NCBI GenBank assembly: GCA_050633525.1
Contig: JBOEGR010000018.1
Location: 62,001 to 126,000 of the forward strand
DNA length: 64,000 bases
Origin: CANLBN01 sp050633525
GTDB taxonomy: Bacteria; Pseudomonadota; Gammaproteobacteria; Pseudomonadales; Cellvibrionaceae
Reading direction: 5' to 3'
Translations under genes and position numbers: made by a program
Shown here: piece by piece, positions 27,171 to 36,224 of the stretch
How positions within the stretch are numbered: position 1 is the first letter of the stretch
How the letters are laid out: the number at the start of each line of letters is the position of its first letter
The notes under the pieces: model-generated
Told to the model about the DNA's origin: nothing
The model's database searches: none
What the model saw: the letters and a program-made list of their open reading frames with translations, nothing else

Positions 27171-27959
27171 TTATTTATTTTGATGACGATTCATCTTCGG
27201 CCCCAGAATTCTATACCAAATACTTGGCACACTGGACAAAAGTTTTAACAAAAGGCTGAATCGTTTGGGGAAATTAACAAACAGCTTTCGCTGCTCCATT
27301 GCACTAATAGTTCTATCTGCTGCCTCCTCTGCAGACATAATAAAGGGCATAGGGAAGTCATTCACTGATGTCATGGGTGTCTTAACAAAACCAGGACGGA
27401 CAATAGAAAGATCAAACTCGTCTGGATCTAAGTCCATACGTAAGGCTTTCAAAAAGTAATCAGCCGCCGCCTTAGAAGCACCATAAATTTCAGCGCGAGG
27501 AAACCCCGCTAATACTGTTAAACTGGTGACACCGACAATATACGGTTTATGCTTAGATTTTTTGAGTAAGGGCATAGCAATAGCAACAGAATTGACCAAG
27601 CCAAAGAAGTTGACGTCGAATACCTGCTGATAGCGCTTAGCATCAAAACTCAAATCGTCTTCATACTCCACTACGCCTGCCACAAATAACGCAATATCAA
27701 TAGATTCAATACGCTCCGCTAGTTGTTCACGTATTTGATCCCTCTGCTCAATATCACTGACATCAAACGCTAGAGGCAGTATCTGCTGAGGAGCATTTTT
27801 GGCCACTTCCTTTAAGACCTCTAAACGACGAGCACTGATAATAACGGTACAACCCATTTTAGCCAACTTAAGGGCCAAGATTCGCCCTATTCCTGAACTG
27901 GCTCCAGTTAACCAAACCGTTTTACCTTTCCAATCAGAGTGAGGCATATTGCATTGCAT
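27171..27959 (-). CDS. Short-chain dehydrogenase/reductase
   Basis: 262 residues. The NAD(P)-binding motif TGASSGIGR, a VAGVVEY segment in the NNAG position, and the catalytic Ser (GVTSLTVLAG) and YGASK (Tyr-x-x-x-Lys). A hydrophobic C-terminal stretch suggests membrane association. It starts 4 bases after the NTF2-like gene. The substrate is unknown; its setting implies lipid or aldehyde metabolism under oxidative stress. Confidence 0.92.
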   Translation of the reverse strand: MQCNMPHSDWKGKTVWLTGASSGIGRILALKLAKMGCTVIISARRLEVLKEVAKNAPQQILPLAFDVSDIEQRDQIREQLAERIESIDIALFVAGVVEYEDDLSFDAKRYQQVFDVNFFGLVNSVAIAMPLLKKSKHKPYIVGVTSLTVLAGFPRAEIYGASKAAADYFLKALRMDLDPDEFDLSIVRPGFVKTPMTSVNDFPMPFIMSAEEAADRTISAMEQRKLFVNFPKRFSLLLKLLSSVPSIWYRILGPKMNRHQNK

Positions 27960-27963
27960 CCAT

Positions 27964-28431
27964 TTATTTTTTTTCGCTATCTTTTTGGATACGCGATTTC
28001 ACTAATCTCACAGCACTTCCCAGTACCGGCAAGTGCTCATACAACATAGCGCCCATATCATAAAAGTCTTCATGCGCATCTATCTTATCGGAGTACTCGA
28101 TAAAAGTAGCCCCAATTAATTTCAGGGGAGCATTGGACTTTAAGGAAGGGTGACTGTAATGCATTTCCCACTTGAAACAGGCGTTATTCTCGCCGACAAC
28201 CTCGTCAATAAACTCAAATCGACAATGAGACAAATTACCGCACATGCCTTCAAAGTAACTTTTTAACACCTGCAGCCCTTGAATCATGTGTACTGGATCG
28301 GAGAAAGTGACATTTTCAGAGTAAATATCGCCAAGGAGATCGAGGGAATGTTGGTCAAATTGCTGGTAGAACCGTTTAAAAGCAACAATGGGGTCACCTT
28401 CGAGCATTTTAATATTGCTTCTTGTCTGCAT
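27964..28431 (-). CDS. NTF2/SnoaL-like protein
   Basis: About 155 residues with the cone-shaped NTF2-like pattern: an N-terminal FKRFYQQFDQHSLDLLGDIYSENVTFSDPVH helix-strand segment and strands ending with HEDFYDMGAMLYEHLP. First gene of the operon. I chose the ATG at 28431 with GGGA upstream; the frame opens from a TTG at 28443. Such proteins occur next to ECF sigma/ChrR loci; their ligand is unknown. Confidence 0.85.
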   Translation of the reverse strand: MQTRSNIKMLEGDPIVAFKRFYQQFDQHSLDLLGDIYSENVTFSDPVHMIQGLQVLKSYFEGMCGNLSHCRFEFIDEVVGENNACFKWEMHYSHPSLKSNAPLKLIGATFIEYSDKIDAHEDFYDMGAMLYEHLPVLGSAVRLVKSRIQKDSEKK

Positions 28432-28493
28432 CTTATGTCCCAAATTGTTATTAAATAGCGATATTACACCACTAAAATAGTTGATATGAGCAA

Positions 28494-28522
28494 AAATACG
28501 CCATAACCCAAGGGATAGATCA
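28494..28522 (-). promoter_or_regulatory. ECF-type promoter, leftward (lipid operon)
   Basis: On the minus strand TGATCT (28517-28522), 17 bases, GTATTT (28494-28499), preceded by GC so that CGTA is formed. This matches the divergent promoter at 28560-28588 and resembles the TGATC...CGTA promoters of RpoE/ChrR-type sigma factors. A start near 28487 would give a leader of about 55 nt. Confidence 0.7.
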
Positions 28523-28559
28523 CTCTATTTAGTCTTATCTAGTGAATATAAGAAAGCGA

Positions 28560-28588
28560 TGATCTGCCCTACCCTTAGAAGCGTAAAT
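28560..28588 (+). promoter_or_regulatory. ECF-type promoter, rightward (sigma/anti-sigma)
   Basis: TGATCT (28560-28565), 17 bases, GTAAAT (28583-28588), with CGTA at 28582-28585. The same -35, the same spacing and the same CGTA core as the promoter of the divergent operon, consistent with autoregulation by the ECF sigma factor. Confidence 0.7.
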
Positions 28589-28642
28589 AGCGATATAGAC
28601 CAACAAATCATGTAACGACCGCATAGTAAGCCAAGGTAATTT

Positions 28643-29314
28643 ATGATCATCACCGCTACAAAACAAGAAGATTCAGCACTTGCGGAGAATAAGTCTACTA
28701 ATATCCGTGCAATTAGTGATAATAGTCGGACTATGCAATTATCTACTACCAAAAAGCCAAGCGCTGTATGGAACGGTTTCTTAATGGATGTTGGTCGTTC
28801 ACAGGATCGACGGGCATTTAAAGAACTGTTTGAACATTTCGGCCCATTACTGAAAAGCTACTTTATGTCGAAGTTTCCATCTCAACATTCATTACAGATG
28901 ATGGATGAACTGGTTCAAGAAGTCATGATCAAAGTGTGGCAAAAAGCGAAAACATATGACCCAGCTAAAGCTGCAGCCAGTACCTGGATATTCACCTTAG
29001 CCAGAAATACTCGTATTGATATGCTCAGGCGTCAAAATAAGTATGCCAATACGACTTCGATCGAGACCGAAGAAGTATGGGAAGATACAACCGAAAATGG
29101 ACCCTACTCGCTGTTAAAGCACGACAGAGACTCAGATCAAATTCAGATATCCCTTAAACAGCTACCAGAAGAACAGGCTCTGGTTATTCGGAAAGTTTAC
29201 ATGGAAGCAAAATCACATAGCGAAGTCGCCGAAGAACTCGATTTACCCTTAGGCACAGTAAAATCGCGAGTGCGTCTAGCCCAAAGCAAATTACAAGCGC
29301 TGCTAAAGCGATAA
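28643..29314 (+). CDS. ECF sigma factor, RpoE/ChrR type
   Basis: 223 residues. Region 2 is seen in MMDELVQEVMIKVWQKAKTY and AASTWIFTLARNTRIDMLRR; region 4 in HSEVAEELDLPLGTVKSRV. The N-terminus has ~45 unusual residues ahead of the conserved part; AAGG upstream of this ATG supports it. It lies 36 bases before its ChrR-like anti-sigma. By family it responds to singlet oxygen or similar damage and turns on the divergent lipid operon; here this is supported by matching promoters on both sides. Confidence 0.93.
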   Translation: MIITATKQEDSALAENKSTNIRAISDNSRTMQLSTTKKPSAVWNGFLMDVGRSQDRRAFKELFEHFGPLLKSYFMSKFPSQHSLQMMDELVQEVMIKVWQKAKTYDPAKAAASTWIFTLARNTRIDMLRRQNKYANTTSIETEEVWEDTTENGPYSLLKHDRDSDQIQISLKQLPEEQALVIRKVYMEAKSHSEVAEELDLPLGTVKSRVRLAQSKLQALLKR

Positions 29315-29350
29315 ACACAGATTAAACAGAGATAGTTAATAGGTAAAAAT

Positions 29351-30037
29351 ATGCCTCTCCATCACCCCAGCGAAAATTTATTAGCAGAGTTTGCAGCCGG
29401 TACTCTGCCACTAGCACAAGCCGTTGCAGTAAAAGCACACTTACATTTTTGTAGCGAATGCCAGCAAGCCGTTAAGAAAATGGAGTCGTATGGTGGGTCA
29501 ATGTTAGAAAGGTTAGAACCTCAACCAACAATGGCTGGTAGCTTTGATCAACTAATGAACACCATCGATAAAACCAGCGAGGCACAACTAGCGACTACGG
29601 TAAAAGCGACACAGCCGATACTCAATAAAAGTGAAAACCAAGACAGTCACGCAGACTTACCACGGCTAGTACGAAAACTAATCAAACAAAGACCGCTAAA
29701 ATGGAAAAGAGTGAATCGGAGCCTAAAAACCGCGCCATTAACTGTTGGGCAAAAGCAATATCAAGTGTCCTTACAGAAAATCGAGGCGGGCAATACAGCC
29801 CCCGAGCATGACCATAGAGGCACAGAAATTACGGTTGTATTGGAAGGCAGCTTCTCTGATAAACAAGGAATTTACCAGAAAGGCGACTTTTTAATTAAAG
29901 AGCCAGGTGATATTCATCAGCCCATCTCAGCGCGTAACCAGCACTGCTTATGCTTATCTGTTGAAGAGGCACCGGTTAAATTGACGGGACTGTGGGGCCG
30001 AATACTGAACCCCTTTATTAAATTGCATGCTGCTTGA
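29351..30037 (+). CDS. chrR: ChrR-like anti-sigma factor with cupin domain
   Basis: 228 residues. The zinc-binding anti-sigma domain has HxxxCxxC (H30, C34, C37) plus N-terminal histidines, and the C-terminal cupin domain has PEHDHRGTEITVVLEGSF and GDIHQP as metal-binding segments. In Rhodobacter ChrR the cupin part is needed to respond to singlet oxygen while the N-terminal part holds the sigma factor. It is directly downstream of the sigma gene and ends at a terminator. No photolyase gene, common in such loci, is nearby. Confidence 0.92.
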   Translation: MPLHHPSENLLAEFAAGTLPLAQAVAVKAHLHFCSECQQAVKKMESYGGSMLERLEPQPTMAGSFDQLMNTIDKTSEAQLATTVKATQPILNKSENQDSHADLPRLVRKLIKQRPLKWKRVNRSLKTAPLTVGQKQYQVSLQKIEAGNTAPEHDHRGTEITVVLEGSFSDKQGIYQKGDFLIKEPGDIHQPISARNQHCLCLSVEEAPVKLTGLWGRILNPFIKLHAA

Positions 30038-30082
30038 TAGAGCTGTCAAGACACACCCAGCATGAGCTAACAATATCTCACT

Positions 30083-30107
30083 AGCACCCCAAGAGGGTGC
30101 TTTTTTT
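30083..30107 (+). terminator. Terminator after the sigma/anti-sigma operon
   Basis: AGCACCC, loop CAAGA, GGGTGCT followed by a run of seven T; 46 bases past the chrR stop codon. Confidence 0.85.
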
Positions 30108-30148
30108 GTTCTACATAAAGGTGAAACACCAAAACACAAGCAGTAAAA

Positions 30149-30889
30149 ATGCGCTATGCTGTAATAATTGATTCAATTAACACTGCGCCCTGTATGCCTA
30201 AAACCGTGGTAAACAAACAAAATAAAGCTCAGACCTGCACCAACGGTGAGCCGTGCCGGCTTAACCAAGACTTTATTACCCTCAAACAAGAAGTTGAAAA
30301 ACTCTCGGAACTCATTAGTACCGATACCTTGACAGGCCTACACAATTATCGCTACTTCACGGAGGTCATCTCTCAGGAACTTGAACGCTCACAGAGAACA
30401 GGACAAGCAACCACCTTAATAATGTTGGATGCGGATCATTTCAAAAATGTGAATGACCAATGGGGACACGAAACTGGCAATAAGGCATTACAGCTAATCG
30501 CACACTGTATTAAAGATAATATTCGTAAGCTTGACATCCCTTGCCGTTACGGCGGGGAAGAATTTGCCGTCATTTTACCTAGCACGGATATTGCGACCTC
30601 TATAACTGTCGCAGAGCGCATCCGTCAGGCGGTCGAAGCTTCAACAATCAAAACAGAAAACCACAATATCAAGTTGACTGTTAGTCTGGGGGTAAGCAGC
30701 TATATCGGGAATCGTACTGTCGAAAATAATAACAGTGATAACTGGCATAAACTGGTTGAAAGAGCAGACAAAGAGCTCTATAGAGCAAAAGAACAAGGCC
30801 GTAATCAAACCTGCCATTCACCCCATGAAAAAACCGAACAACAGGTTAACGAAGATGAAAAATCAGCGCTGTTTGATATATTTAAATAG
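30149..30889 (+). CDS. Diguanylate cyclase (GGDEF)
   Basis: 246 residues made almost entirely of a GGDEF domain, with YGGEEF at the active site near residue 134. An RKLD inhibitory site (RxxD) lies five residues ahead, so feedback by cyclic-di-GMP is likely. TDTLTGLHNYRYF opens the domain. No transmembrane or sensor domain: the ~50-residue N-terminus has three cysteines (CMP, CTNGEPC) that might respond to redox or metal. It is a single gene. Confidence 0.93.
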   Translation: MRYAVIIDSINTAPCMPKTVVNKQNKAQTCTNGEPCRLNQDFITLKQEVEKLSELISTDTLTGLHNYRYFTEVISQELERSQRTGQATTLIMLDADHFKNVNDQWGHETGNKALQLIAHCIKDNIRKLDIPCRYGGEEFAVILPSTDIATSITVAERIRQAVEASTIKTENHNIKLTVSLGVSSYIGNRTVENNNSDNWHKLVERADKELYRAKEQGRNQTCHSPHEKTEQQVNEDEKSALFDIFK

Positions 30890-30938
30890 CATATTGTTAA
30901 GCGCCAATGACGTCATAGGTAAGTAAAAAAGAAAAGAA

Positions 30939-31502
30939 TTAAATATTGAATAACTCTTTAGACGCAGCTGCTTTTAATAATGCAGCAACAGAAATCGCAT
31001 CTACAATTTCCTCTTCATAAACCATTGCAATCGCTTCTTTCAAGGGCAAATAACGGACGGTGATGTCCTCAGTATCTTCTAATGACATCTCTCCTTGCGT
31101 CAAACCTTGAGCTAAAAAAACAGTAGCAACTTCATCACTAACAGAATTCGATAATTGCATGTTTAACCAAGGTTGCCACTGGCTTGCATGCAAACCCGTT
31201 TCTTCTAGCAGCTCTCTTTGAGCTGTAAGTAAGAGATCTTCTCCTGCTGGAGACCCCCCCTCAGGGATCTCCCATGTTTTTTCGCCAAATGGATAACGAG
31301 ACTGGCACACCAACCACGTGCCGCCAGCATCATCCACCGGTAAAATACCAACCGCATGATTTTTAAAATGAATACGGCCGTAAATACCATCTGTTCCACT
31401 AGGCGTGATTACAATGTCATGGCTTACTTGGATCCAAGGGTTATCGTAAACAATTTCACTTGTTTTCGTTTTCCAAGGAATATCTTTTTTGTCTTGTGTC
31501 AT
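30939..31502 (-). CDS. Nudix hydrolase
   Basis: 187 residues. The Nudix box is complete: G-x5-E-x7-REL-x-EE-x-GL in GSPAGEDLLLTAQREL and LEETGL. The N-terminal strand pattern and overall layout suggest an ADP-ribose/ADP-sugar pyrophosphatase, but the substrate cannot be read from sequence. It is convergent with the diguanylate cyclase. Confidence 0.92.
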   Translation of the reverse strand: MTQDKKDIPWKTKTSEIVYDNPWIQVSHDIVITPSGTDGIYGRIHFKNHAVGILPVDDAGGTWLVCQSRYPFGEKTWEIPEGGSPAGEDLLLTAQRELLEETGLHASQWQPWLNMQLSNSVSDEVATVFLAQGLTQGEMSLEDTEDITVRYLPLKEAIAMVYEEEIVDAISVAALLKAAASKELFNI

Positions 31503-31615
31503 GTGATGGTGTGTGTAGTTTAGGTTTAGTATTTTAATTTAACATTGCTTAGTACTTGATATTAGTACTGCTATTAGGACTGTTTATAGCTCTGCAACAA
31601 AGTCTCTATCATATA

Positions 31616-32248
31616 TTACGAGCATATTGTTTGAACACGCTCTTTTAAAACCGGCAAAACATCATGCTCAAACCAAGCATTCTTCTTTAACCACAATTGA
31701 TTGCGAGGAGACGGATGAGGTAGGGGCAAAAGATCATTGGGCAAATAGCTATCCCACATCCTTACTGTATCAGTTAAAGACTGATTTTTTTTGTATTGAG
31801 TCACATTATTGAAATCTGAACGAGCCAAATAATAACGCTGGGCATATTGGCCAATCAATAATGTTAATTTAACATTATTGAGACGGCTTAATAAACTTTC
31901 GTGCCACTGCTCGGCACACTCTTTTCTAGGAGGTAAATCACCCGTTTTACCCGTTCCTGGGTAACAGAAACCCATTGGCATAATTGCAAGATTAGTAGCA
32001 TCATAAAACTGCTCTCGGGATAAACCTAACCACATTCTAAGACGATCACCTGAAGGGTCATTCCAAGGGATACCTGTTTCATGAACCCTCCGCCCAGGTG
32101 CTTGCCCTATAATCAGTAATGACGCATTAGAGGATAGTTGTACGACTGGGCGAGGCCCAAAAGGCAAATGAGCTTCGCATATATCGCATCGTTTTACATG
32201 ATCAACTAATTGGTCGAGAGATGTTGAAGCAATAAACTTATGTGTCAT
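31616..32248 (-). CDS. Uracil-DNA glycosylase family protein (4Fe-4S type)
   Basis: 210 residues. Motif 1 is GQAPGRRVHETGIPWND, motif 2 is HPSPRN near the C-terminus, and four cysteines (the pair in CDICEAH, then FCYPG and KECAEQW) are placed like the iron-sulfur ligands of family 4 glycosylases. It likely excises uracil or a damaged base, or belongs to a related subgroup. It is divergent from the PhzF-like gene. Confidence 0.85.
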   Translation of the reverse strand: MTHKFIASTSLDQLVDHVKRCDICEAHLPFGPRPVVQLSSNASLLIIGQAPGRRVHETGIPWNDPSGDRLRMWLGLSREQFYDATNLAIMPMGFCYPGTGKTGDLPPRKECAEQWHESLLSRLNNVKLTLLIGQYAQRYYLARSDFNNVTQYKKNQSLTDTVRMWDSYLPNDLLPLPHPSPRNQLWLKKNAWFEHDVLPVLKERVQTICS

Positions 32249-32297
32249 ATGATAACCTTGCTAAACACTACGATACCTCTGAATAAGACTGATAAAA

Positions 32298-33233
32298 ATG
32301 AACACTCACTACTTTACCGTTTTTGCAGAGCCACCGACAAATTTGGCAGAAATAAGCTCTAATGAGCTTGGGCCTAGCAAAACGATTAATGAAACACCGC
32401 CTTGCGGTACCCCTTTTTCTAAACAACTTTTATTAGAGAAGGAGGTAAGTACTGAATCTTACAATGGCAATCCAGCAGGTGTCAGGCTAGTCGAAACGTT
32501 ACCGACCATTGAAGAACATCAAGCCTTACTGACATCAGATATCACCTACCCCGATATTACCATGGTATATATCAAAGCGATTACTGAACGACACTTTGCT
32601 ATCCGCTGGTTTAATAGAAACAATGCCATTCAACGCTGCGGACACGGCACACTAGCAGCAGCAGCTTATATACATGACTATCGAAACAATAGTGATAACA
32701 GCAAAATACACTATCAGTTCAGCTCAGACAAAGAGACACTAGAAGTCTCAGCCAGTGAAAGTAGGTACTCTATTACTTTTCCAATAGCTGATTTACACAC
32801 CTCTCAAGCCTTATCAATACCCTATCAAACAAAAATAAACGATCACGTTTGCTCCATGTCTCAAACTCAAGAAGACAATGGATATCTTATTATAGAGTTC
32901 TCGAATTCAGAACAGGTCAAACTATTTGAATGTAATCAAAACGTTATAGAATATATTGGGCAAAGAGCATTAATCATTACGGCAAAAAGTTATCTACTTA
33001 ATAGCGATATCACTTTTCGTTATTTCGCACCGCAATACGGTCAAATAGAGGATAGCGCAACGGGCTCTGCAGGCAGTGTGCTGTGGCCATTTTGGAAAAA
33101 GCGTTTAGGTACAACACATAAAAGCATTTTGCGATGTGCGCAATTATCAAAGGCAGGAGGCTATTTAGAACTCACTCAAAAAAATAAAAAAGAGGTTGTC
33201 GTGTCAGGTCACGTTAAGAGACTAAAAGAATAG
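32298..33233 (+). CDS. PhzF-family isomerase-like protein
   Basis: 311 residues. The family motifs NGNPAGV, RCGHGTLAAAAY and DSATGSAGSVLWPFW are present. Two oddities: about 40 extra residues lie between the first strand (YFTVFAEPP) and NGNPAGV, and the position of the usual catalytic Glu (normally in an SET-x-F context) reads YPDITMVYI, an Asp at best. It could be a diverged or non-catalytic member. A stand-alone gene, not a phenazine cluster. Confidence 0.85.
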   Translation: MNTHYFTVFAEPPTNLAEISSNELGPSKTINETPPCGTPFSKQLLLEKEVSTESYNGNPAGVRLVETLPTIEEHQALLTSDITYPDITMVYIKAITERHFAIRWFNRNNAIQRCGHGTLAAAAYIHDYRNNSDNSKIHYQFSSDKETLEVSASESRYSITFPIADLHTSQALSIPYQTKINDHVCSMSQTQEDNGYLIIEFSNSEQVKLFECNQNVIEYIGQRALIITAKSYLLNSDITFRYFAPQYGQIEDSATGSAGSVLWPFWKKRLGTTHKSILRCAQLSKAGGYLELTQKNKKEVVVSGHVKRLKE

Positions 33234-33321
33234 CAGACCATCTTAAATAAAAATATGCTGTTTAAACAGAGGTTCCTAGAGTATAAAACCAAATATATTC
33301 TTCAGCCACACCAAAATAATG

Positions 33322-34308
33322 TTAGCAAACCTCTAAATAATGAATACTAAAGAGTTCTTTTTCATCTATCCATGTTGATTTTAATTTAAAACCTGCCGCT
33401 AACGCTACCTGACTAAAAGTATCAACTGAGTATTTATATGAATTTTCAGTATGAATACTTTCATTTACTAAAAACTCAAATGCATTATCTGCAATGGTTA
33501 CCTTCTGATCTTTATTGCTCACCAAATGCATTTCGATACGATTTTTTTCTTGATTGAAAATCGCTCTATGAGAAAAAGCGCCAATCGCAAAATCACCATC
33601 AAGCTCGCTATTAATACGACTCAATAAATTAAGGTTAAAACCAGCAGTAATGCCTTTATTATCATTATAGGCATCTTCCAATATAGCAGTATCTTTGACA
33701 AGATCAACACCTATCAGTAAACCATCACCCACTTCGAGATTATTAGCAAAACGCGCTAGAAATTGCTCCGCTTCATTCGGATGAAAATTACCGATGGTAG
33801 AACCCGGAAAGAAAATAACTCGTTTATTCACTAATGGTCTTTTAGGTAAACGTGAAAAAACAGCACCCAGCTCTTTTTCATTTAGAAAGTCAATCACAAC
33901 GGGACTAATATCGATATCAGGAAACTCCATCGCCAAGTGTTGACTAGACAGAGTGAGTATTTCTTCAGAAATATCCATTGGGATAAAGCCAGCCGGTTTA
34001 AGTAATTGTGAAAACAATAGGCCTATTTTTTTAATCGACCCGGCTCCCGGCTCTATTATTAAAGCTCGCTCTCCAATTAAGTCCGCCATGTCACGAGCGT
34101 ATTGTCGGTATAACGCTAATTCTGTACGTGTTACGTAGTACTCATCTGTATCACAAATTTTTTCAAATAATTGGGAACCCTGCTCATCATAAAAATACTT
34201 ACACGGTAACGTTTTTTGTTGCTTCGATAAACCATCAACAACATCATTTAGAAACACCTCGTCTACATCATTTTTTTCAATCACATTATCAAGACTAGAC
34301 TTCATCAT
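33322..34308 (-). CDS. egtD: L-histidine N-alpha-methyltransferase (ergothioneine)
   Basis: Trimethylates histidine to hercynine, the first step of ergothioneine synthesis, with SAM. The family pattern is clear: FEKICDTDEYYVTRTE, the SAM-site IEPGAGSIKKIGLLF, FFPGSTIGNFHP and GVDLVKD. The 328-residue length is normal. It lies 28 bases downstream of egtB, in one operon. Confidence 0.96.
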   Translation of the reverse strand: MMKSSLDNVIEKNDVDEVFLNDVVDGLSKQQKTLPCKYFYDEQGSQLFEKICDTDEYYVTRTELALYRQYARDMADLIGERALIIEPGAGSIKKIGLLFSQLLKPAGFIPMDISEEILTLSSQHLAMEFPDIDISPVVIDFLNEKELGAVFSRLPKRPLVNKRVIFFPGSTIGNFHPNEAEQFLARFANNLEVGDGLLIGVDLVKDTAILEDAYNDNKGITAGFNLNLLSRINSELDGDFAIGAFSHRAIFNQEKNRIEMHLVSNKDQKVTIADNAFEFLVNESIHTENSYKYSVDTFSQVALAAGFKLKSTWIDEKELFSIHYLEVC

Positions 34309-34336
34309 TTATCCTAAGGTTATACCTAGTTTATCT

Positions 34337-35638
34337 TCACTCATTATTCTTAGCTAAACGTACACCAGAAAACTGCCAAGATTGTGGAGCATAAAAAAAG
34401 TTTCTATAAGTCATTCGAGCATGCCCTACTGGTGTCACGTATGAGCTACCGCGCAACACATTCTGGTTAGACATAAATTTACCATTATATTCACCCGCAA
34501 GACCTTCAAAAGGTTTAAAGCCAGGGTAAGCACTGTAACTACTCTGAGTCCATTGCCAAGCAGAGCCAAAAGCATCAGCCAATACACTGCTAGGCTTTTG
34601 TACTTCAGGGTGAGGTAAAATGCGGGACTGTTCAGGTGCGGCCACGAACTGCTGTAGAGCTGTTTCCCATTCAAACTCTGTAGGTAATCTAGCGCCACGC
34701 CACGCCGCATAAGCAGATGCTTCATAATAGTTAATATGAATGGCCGGTAAATCAGGATTTAAGGGCAATAAACCGTGTAAGGAAAACTCAAACCACTCTC
34801 CCCCCTGCTTCAACCAATACAAAGGGGCACCTTGCTCTCTAAGAGGCTTAGACTGCAACCAGCTCCAAGCATCCGCCAACCAAAATTCGGGCGATTGATA
34901 AGCACCACTCTCAAGAAATTCGAGGTACTCACCGTTACTGATCAAGGTAGAATGTAGTTGAAAGGGCAGTAAATAAACCTGATGCCTTGGCCTCTCATTA
35001 TCAAAACTAAAGCCGCCTTTATCGTAGCCGATAGCATGCATACCACCATCTATATTTAGCCAAGACGATTTTTTACGATCTACACTTGCTGCAATAGCGT
35101 CAGTCTGATGACTCAGTGATATTGGCTGATAAGCGGGAAATGTTGGGTTTTGATATAGGGCGTGTTTAATATCCGTTAAAAATAATTCTTGGTGTTGTTG
35201 TTCATGCTGAATACCCAATTCAATTAAATCCAAAAAATCTTGTCTGTCAGAATGGGATTCTGCCAGCTCAAGTAATTTTGAGCTTATCACTCTCCGGTAT
35301 TCCAATACTTCTTTTAAAGAAGGGCGACTAATTAAGCCTCTTTGGTGACGAGGGTATTGTTCACCGATACCATTATAATAAGAATTAAATAGATAGTTAT
35401 AGCTTTCATCGAAACGTTGGTAGTGCTTATCGTATTCACATAAGATAAACGTTTCGAAGAACCATGTGGTATGCGCTAAATGCCACTTTGCTGGGCTAGC
35501 ATCAGGCATAGACTGTAATTGCGCATCCGCCTCTGATAGCGGAGAAGCCAAGTGCTCAGTCTGAAGGCGCACAGAAATAAAGCGTTCGACCGTTTCATTA
35601 TCGTTGTTTGGCAAACTATCTACCAAGGGATCTAACAT
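34337..35638 (-). CDS. egtB: Ergothioneine biosynthesis sulfoxide synthase EgtB
   Basis: Non-heme iron enzyme joining hercynine to a thiol with oxygen. The N-terminal DinB-like domain has HLAHTTWFFETFIL and the iron site IQHEQQHQELFL (HxxxHxE); the C-terminal formylglycine-enzyme-like domain has PRHQVYLLPFQ, AAWRGARLPTEFEWE and FRNFFYAPQSWQFSGVRLA. 433 residues. The operon holds only egtB and egtD, so the final C-S lyase step must be encoded elsewhere. Confidence 0.96.
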   Translation of the reverse strand: MLDPLVDSLPNNDNETVERFISVRLQTEHLASPLSEADAQLQSMPDASPAKWHLAHTTWFFETFILCEYDKHYQRFDESYNYLFNSYYNGIGEQYPRHQRGLISRPSLKEVLEYRRVISSKLLELAESHSDRQDFLDLIELGIQHEQQHQELFLTDIKHALYQNPTFPAYQPISLSHQTDAIAASVDRKKSSWLNIDGGMHAIGYDKGGFSFDNERPRHQVYLLPFQLHSTLISNGEYLEFLESGAYQSPEFWLADAWSWLQSKPLREQGAPLYWLKQGGEWFEFSLHGLLPLNPDLPAIHINYYEASAYAAWRGARLPTEFEWETALQQFVAAPEQSRILPHPEVQKPSSVLADAFGSAWQWTQSSYSAYPGFKPFEGLAGEYNGKFMSNQNVLRGSSYVTPVGHARMTYRNFFYAPQSWQFSGVRLAKNNE

Positions 35639-36224
35639 GAAAAAACTCTTACTAGTAAATTTGTTTGAGTGAGTAATTATTGTTTAAAGACTGCTATTGT
35701 CGTTAAGGAATCAGCCACTCTAATGGTCTGTTCGAGATAATCTGTTCAAAATAAAGTCCAATCTTGAATGATGCTGTTAACTAGCCTTTTGGCTTATTCT
35801 ATTTTTTAGCGTATCAATCTATTTATTTATTCTGTTTGATTACTGCATCTAATTTGGCGTACAACATTAACAACCGCTTGTATTACAACTCACCTAAGGG
35901 GTCCATCCATTCACTCTCCCAAGCTAACTAACACCCTATCATTATTAAAAATCAATGTTAAGGGCTTGTTAAAGCCAACTTACTCTTTTGGGGACGTGGT
36001 TCTATAAATGATGATTAGTCAATAAAGGCCAACTCGGCGCTACAGCCAATCTTGAATCAAGGACTTAACCGAGCTTTAAGCCGATAGTACTTTAAACACA
36101 ACTCGATACTCCGAAGAATACTATTTACGGTAAGCAGTTCGCTCTACTTTCACGTATAATACCTCGCTGACAAGACAGACCTTCTTCTTTCATTTTTATT
36201 CAATCGACCGCTTCTAGGTGTACC
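35639..36224. other. Divergent promoter region egtB / gcvP
   Basis: 586 bases without a gene. A TATAAT at 36155-36160 could be the gcvP -10 element. An imperfect stem region spans CTCGG (36033-36037) to CCGAG (36069-36073), enclosing a short CTTGA/TCAAG repeat. I looked for a glycine riboswitch and did not find its conserved core. Confidence 0.45.

Noticed and set aside
35639..36224. Glycine riboswitch upstream of gcvP
   Set aside because: The conserved glycine-aptamer core could not be found; only weak stems are present.
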